Below, piece by piece: positions 60,815 to 64,000 of a stretch of DNA of 64,000 nucleotides. The notes under the pieces were generated by a model that ran no database searches, was not told the DNA's origin, and worked only from the letters and a program-made list of their open reading frames with translations. The DNA comes from CAXTSE01 sp964246985 (lineage in GTDB: Bacteria; Actinomycetota; Actinomycetes; Actinomycetales; Microbacteriaceae), in contig CAXTSE010000005.1 of the NCBI GenBank assembly GCA_964246985.1, forward strand, positions 1-64,000. Reading direction: 5' to 3'. How positions within the stretch are numbered: the stretch's first letter is position 1; each line of letters opens with the position of its first letter. Made by a program: the position numbers and the translations under genes.

Positions 60815-62335
60815 GTGACCGAAACCCAGTCCACACCCACTGTCGCTCCGCCGGATCCCGACGTCGCGGCGGCCGCCTCCCGCAACCGCGTGGCGCTCGT
60901 CCTGCTGCTCGCCGCCGTCTTCGTCGTCTTCCTCAACGAGACCGTCATGAGCGTCGCGATCCCGAGCATCCAGGACGACCTCGGCATCCTCCCGACTCAG
61001 GGCCAGTGGCTGACCACCGCCTTCGCGCTCACGATGGCCGTCGTCATCCCGATCACCGGCTGGCTCCTGCAGCGACTGAACACCCGGCCCGTCTTCATCG
61101 CGGCCATGTCGCTGTTCTCGATCGGCACGCTCATCGCCGCGGTGTCGCCGACCTTCGAGGTGTTGCTGCTCGGCCGTGTCGTGCAGGCGAGCGGCACGGC
61201 GATCATGATGCCGCTCATGATGACAACGGTGCTCACGATCGTCCCGATGGCCGACCGGGGTCGCATCATGGGTCGCATCTCGATCGTGATGTCCGTGGCG
61301 CCCGCGATCGGCCCGGCCATCTCCGGTCTGCTTCTCCAGGCGCTCGCCCCGGTGATGGACCACCCGTGGCGTGGACTCTTCTGGGTGATGCTGCCGATCG
61401 GGGTGGCGATGCTCCTGATCGGCGCTCTGCGGGTGCCCAACGTGTCGGAGCCGCGCTCGGTGCCCCTCGACGTCGTCTCGGTGATCCTCTCGGCGATCGC
61501 CTTCTCGGGGATCGTGTACGGGCTCAGCAGCATCGGCGAGGCTGCCCAGGGCGAGACCCTGCTGCCGCCGTGGCTGCCGGTCGTCGTCGGCGTCGCCTTC
61601 CTCGCCGCGTTCATCGTCCGCCAGCTGCGCCTGCAGCGGCGGGATGCGGCGCTGCTCGACCTGCGCACCTTCAGCTCGTCGACGTTCACCTTCTCGATCG
61701 CCATGCTCGCCATCGCCATGGTGTCGCTCTTCGGCACCGTGATCCTCCTGCCGAGCTACATCCAGTACGGCCTCGGACAGCCGGTCGCGGTGATCGGTCT
61801 GATGCTCCTGCCGGGCGGTCTCGTGATGGGCCTCCTCGGTCCGCTGGTCGGACGGCTCTACGACCGCGTCGGGCCTCGCCCGCTGCTGATCCCGGCCTCG
61901 ATCGTGCTCAGCCTCACGTTCTGGGGCATGACCATGCTCGACGAGAACACGCCCCTCTGGGCCGTCGTCGGGTCCCACATGGCGCTGAGCCTCGGCCTGG
62001 CGTTCCTGTTCACACCGCTCTTCACAACCGGTCTGGGAGCCCTGCCGCCGCGCCTCTACTCGCACGGCAGCGCGACTGTCGCAACGATCCAGCAGGTGGC
62101 TGGAGCGGCCGGTACGGCGATGTTCGTCGCGTTCTTCGCGATCGGCATGGCGGCGTCGGGAGCGACGGGGGCGGCGGAGGATGCATCGCCGGCGCAGATC
62201 GCCGACGGAATCCACCTGGCCTTCGTCGCCGGGGCCGTGGTCTCGTTCGTGCCGGTCGTGCTGTCGTTCTTCGTGCGTCGGCCCGAGCAGCCGGAGGCGG
62301 CCGAGGGTGAGACCGCCTGGGCCGGCGGGCACTGA
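60815..62335 (+). CDS. DHA2 family (EmrB/QacA) MFS multidrug exporter
   Basis: 506-aa major facilitator with fourteen predicted helices. Motifs: FLNETVMSVAIPSIQDDLG (motif D1-like), LTTAFALTMAVVIPITGWLLQRLNTRPVF, GRVVQASGTAIMMPLMMTTV (motif C region) and GRIMGRISIVMSVAPAIGPAISGLL, placing it in the DHA2 drug:H+ antiporter-2 group. GTG start with GGAGG 7 nt upstream. No regulator gene is adjacent in the window. Confidence 0.9.
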   Translation: MTETQSTPTVAPPDPDVAAAASRNRVALVLLLAAVFVVFLNETVMSVAIPSIQDDLGILPTQGQWLTTAFALTMAVVIPITGWLLQRLNTRPVFIAAMSLFSIGTLIAAVSPTFEVLLLGRVVQASGTAIMMPLMMTTVLTIVPMADRGRIMGRISIVMSVAPAIGPAISGLLLQALAPVMDHPWRGLFWVMLPIGVAMLLIGALRVPNVSEPRSVPLDVVSVILSAIAFSGIVYGLSSIGEAAQGETLLPPWLPVVVGVAFLAAFIVRQLRLQRRDAALLDLRTFSSSTFTFSIAMLAIAMVSLFGTVILLPSYIQYGLGQPVAVIGLMLLPGGLVMGLLGPLVGRLYDRVGPRPLLIPASIVLSLTFWGMTMLDENTPLWAVVGSHMALSLGLAFLFTPLFTTGLGALPPRLYSHGSATVATIQQVAGAAGTAMFVAFFAIGMAASGATGAAEDASPAQIADGIHLAFVAGAVVSFVPVVLSFFVRRPEQPEAAEGETAWAGGH

Positions 62336-62355
62336 CCCGCTTCGCCCTCACGCAG

Positions 62356-62390
62356 GAAGGCCCGGCACCCGTCATCGGGGCCGGGCCTTC
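62356..62390. terminator. Bidirectional terminator between the exporter and the FadB-like gene
   Basis: Perfect 11-bp stem GAAGGCCCGGC/GCCGGGCCTTC with a 13-base loop, lying between the convergent stops at 62335 and 62405. Confidence 0.75.
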
Positions 62391-62404
62391 GTGCGTCGCA
62401 GCGC

Positions 62405-64000
62405 CTAGAGGACGCCGCGGATCACCGGGTGGTGGAACGTGTCGCCAAACACGCGCTCGGAGGCTCCCACGCGATCGAGGTACGGCGTCACGCCGCCCAT
62501 CTGGAACGGGTAGCCCGCCCCCAGGATCATGCACAGGTCGATGTCCTCGGGGGCCGCGACGACGCCGCCCTCGAGCATCCGGTGGATCTCGTCGGCGAGA
62601 CCGTCCTCGAACCGCGTCCGCAGCTGCTCAGCCGTCAGCGGCGTCGCGCCCTTCGGCACGTGCTTCTTGACGATGGCGAGCGCCTTCGGGTCGTAGCCCT
62701 TCGTCTTGCCCTTGCCGTCCTTCTCGAAGATCTGACCGTGCTCGGCCAGCTCGTGCAGGGCCGCGCTCGGGAAGAACCGCTCGGGGAACGCGCTGTAGTG
62801 GGTATCGAGCACATGCGCGCCGACCTTGAGGCCGACCAGCTCGAGCAGGACGAACGGGTCCATCGGGAGGCCGAACGGACGGATGGCCTCCACCACCGTG
62901 TCGAACGACGTGCCCTGCTCCACCGCGTGCATGGCCTCGCCCAGCACCTTGGCCAGGACGCGGTTGACGACGAATCCGGGCGTGTCGGTGGTGATGACGG
63001 CGTTCTTGCGCAGGGCGGCGGCCGTCACCATCGCCGTGCTCAGGGCGACCTCCGTGGTCTGCGGCGTCTTCACGACCTCGATCAGCGGCATGACCGCGAC
63101 CGGGTTGAAGAAGTGGAAGCCGACCAGCCGCTCGGGATGCGCCAGCTTCGCGCCGATCTGCTCGACCGACAGCGACGAAGTGTTGGTGGCCAGGATGGCG
63201 TCGTCGGCGATGTACTGCTCGACGTCGGCGAACACGTCCTGCTTGACGCCGAGCTCCTCGAACACCGCCTCGATGACCCAGTCGCAGTCGGCGAAGTCGG
63301 CCTTGTCGGTGGTGCCGTGCACCAGGGCCTTGAGGCGGTTCGCCTCGTCGGAGTCGATGCGCCCCTTCTCGAGCAGGGTGTCGATCTCGCCGCGGATGTA
63401 GTCCAGACCCTTGTCGACACGGGCCTGGTCAAGGTCGGTGATGAGCACAGGCACCTGGAGGCGGCGCACGAACAGCAGCGCGAACTGCGAGGCCATGAGA
63501 CCCGCGCCGATGACACCGACCTTGTTGACCTTGCGGGCGAGCGCCTTGTCGGGAGCGCCGGCAGGCTTCTTGGCGCGCTTCTGGACGAGGTTGAACGCGT
63601 AGATCGAGGCACGGAACTGGTCGCCCGAGATGAGGTCGGCGAGTGCCTCGTCCTCGGCCGCGAATCCGGTCTTCCTGTCGGTGTTCTTCGCGGCCTTCAG
63701 CAGGGCGAGGGCGCGATAGGGCGACTCGGCGACGCGGCCGATGCGGCTGGCGAGCGTCTTCTCGGCGACGCCGATCGCGATGTCCCACTTGACCGCCCGC
63801 TCGAGCTTTCCGGGCTCGTTCTTGCGCTTGACCTTGATGGCGCCGGACAAGACGCCGTCCATCCACTTGAGCGAGTCCTCGAGGAAGTTCGCGGGGCCGA
63901 ACATCGCGTCGGCGATGCCGAGCTCGAATGCCTGGGGTCCCTTCAGCATCCGGTTCTGCTTGAGCGGGTTCGAGATGACGACCTCGAGCGCGTTCTCGAT
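62405..64000 (-). CDS. 3-hydroxyacyl-CoA dehydrogenase/enoyl-CoA hydratase (FadB/FadJ-like), partial N-terminus
   Basis: Multifunctional beta-oxidation enzyme; the frame stays open to the right edge, so the enoyl-CoA hydratase start is missing. Visible in the first 140 or so residues is the end of the crotonase domain and its helical tail (KGPQAFELGIADAMF, SPYRALALLKAAKN). The NAD Rossmann fold of the dehydrogenase follows (VNKVGVIGAGLMASQFALLFV), then DWVIEAVFEELGVKQDVF, TNTSSLSVEQIGAKLAHPERLVGFHFFNPVAVMPLIEVV with the catalytic His-Glu pair, and two C-terminal helical domains. A thiolase gene is expected upstream, outside the window. Confidence 0.92.
   Translation of the reverse strand: MENALEVVISNPLKQNRMLKGPQAFELGIADAMFGPANFLEDSLKWMDGVLSGAIKVKRKNEPGKLERAVKWDIAIGVAEKTLASRIGRVAESPYRALALLKAAKNTDRKTGFAAEDEALADLISGDQFRASIYAFNLVQKRAKKPAGAPDKALARKVNKVGVIGAGLMASQFALLFVRRLQVPVLITDLDQARVDKGLDYIRGEIDTLLEKGRIDSDEANRLKALVHGTTDKADFADCDWVIEAVFEELGVKQDVFADVEQYIADDAILATNTSSLSVEQIGAKLAHPERLVGFHFFNPVAVMPLIEVVKTPQTTEVALSTAMVTAAALRKNAVITTDTPGFVVNRVLAKVLGEAMHAVEQGTSFDTVVEAIRPFGLPMDPFVLLELVGLKVGAHVLDTHYSAFPERFFPSAALHELAEHGQIFEKDGKGKTKGYDPKALAIVKKHVPKGATPLTAEQLRTRFEDGLADEIHRMLEGGVVAAPEDIDLCMILGAGYPFQMGGVTPYLDRVGASERVFGDTFHHPVIRGVL

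Overview
The window is chromosomal DNA of a high-GC actinobacterium, most likely a Microbacteriaceae member close to Microbacterium. This is inferred from very high GC, near-absent intergenic DNA, SepH, polyphosphate glucokinase, the DUF3093/DUF3710/DUF3159/DUF4191/DUF4193 families, a HrdB-type sigma factor with an Ala-Lys-Pro N-terminus, and a second type II topoisomerase. I see no rRNA, tRNA, CRISPR array, phage or insertion sequence. A 10-N assembly gap lies inside lipB.

Layout. 1-8.8 kb (all minus strand): the 5' part of kdpD with only the tail of kdpC in front of it, then a four-gene locus (DUF3558-like lipoprotein, anchored surface protein, PrsW-like membrane protease, PDG-repeat protein) next to a large SARP/STAND regulator. 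8.8-17.2 kb: ppgK, map, two DUF2510 membrane proteins, panB, glnA2 and glnE. 17.2-24.2 kb: an exopolysaccharide operon (hyaluronan-synthase-like glycosyltransferase, GH26 hydrolase, UDP-glucose dehydrogenase) behind a repeat-rich leader, then a secreted DUF5648 protein bracketed by two almost identical hairpins. 24.2-28.7 kb: glnA under a full GlnR-type box, an RDD protein, DUF4191, lipA and lipB. 28.8-37.5 kb: a membrane pseudokinase, sucB, lpd, pepA, a PAC2 protein and an MFS carrier. 37.7-43.3 kb: sigA, murT-gatD, two coupled alanine racemase-like genes and a small zinc protein. 43.4-54.7 kb: topoisomerase IV parE and parC, an esterase, a phosphodiesterase, sepH, DUF4193, DUF3093, dut, DUF3710, DUF3159. 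54.8-64 kb: acn, dxs, an aldo-keto reductase, a DHA2 drug exporter and a partial FadB-like enzyme.

The most unusual content is in the cell-wall block at 39.1-43.0 kb. The two overlapping racemase-like genes have lost complementary halves of the alanine racemase active site: one keeps the PLP lysine but not the catalytic tyrosine, the other keeps the tyrosine but not the lysine. They look like an obligate heterodimer with one working site. The neighbouring MurT-GatD pair lacks the GatD catalytic cysteine, the MurT acidic partner and every zinc-ribbon cysteine, so glutamine-dependent amidation looks impossible. That suggests another substrate for the ligase, plausibly linked to the B-type peptidoglycan of this family.

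Regulation visible in the sequence includes 11-bp-period direct repeats in front of the SARP-linked locus, a four-element GlnR box at glnA, a repeat array before the polysaccharide operon, a palindrome before acn, and a very regular TANNNT-N6/7-start arrangement in front of about sixteen genes, which points to leaderless transcripts.
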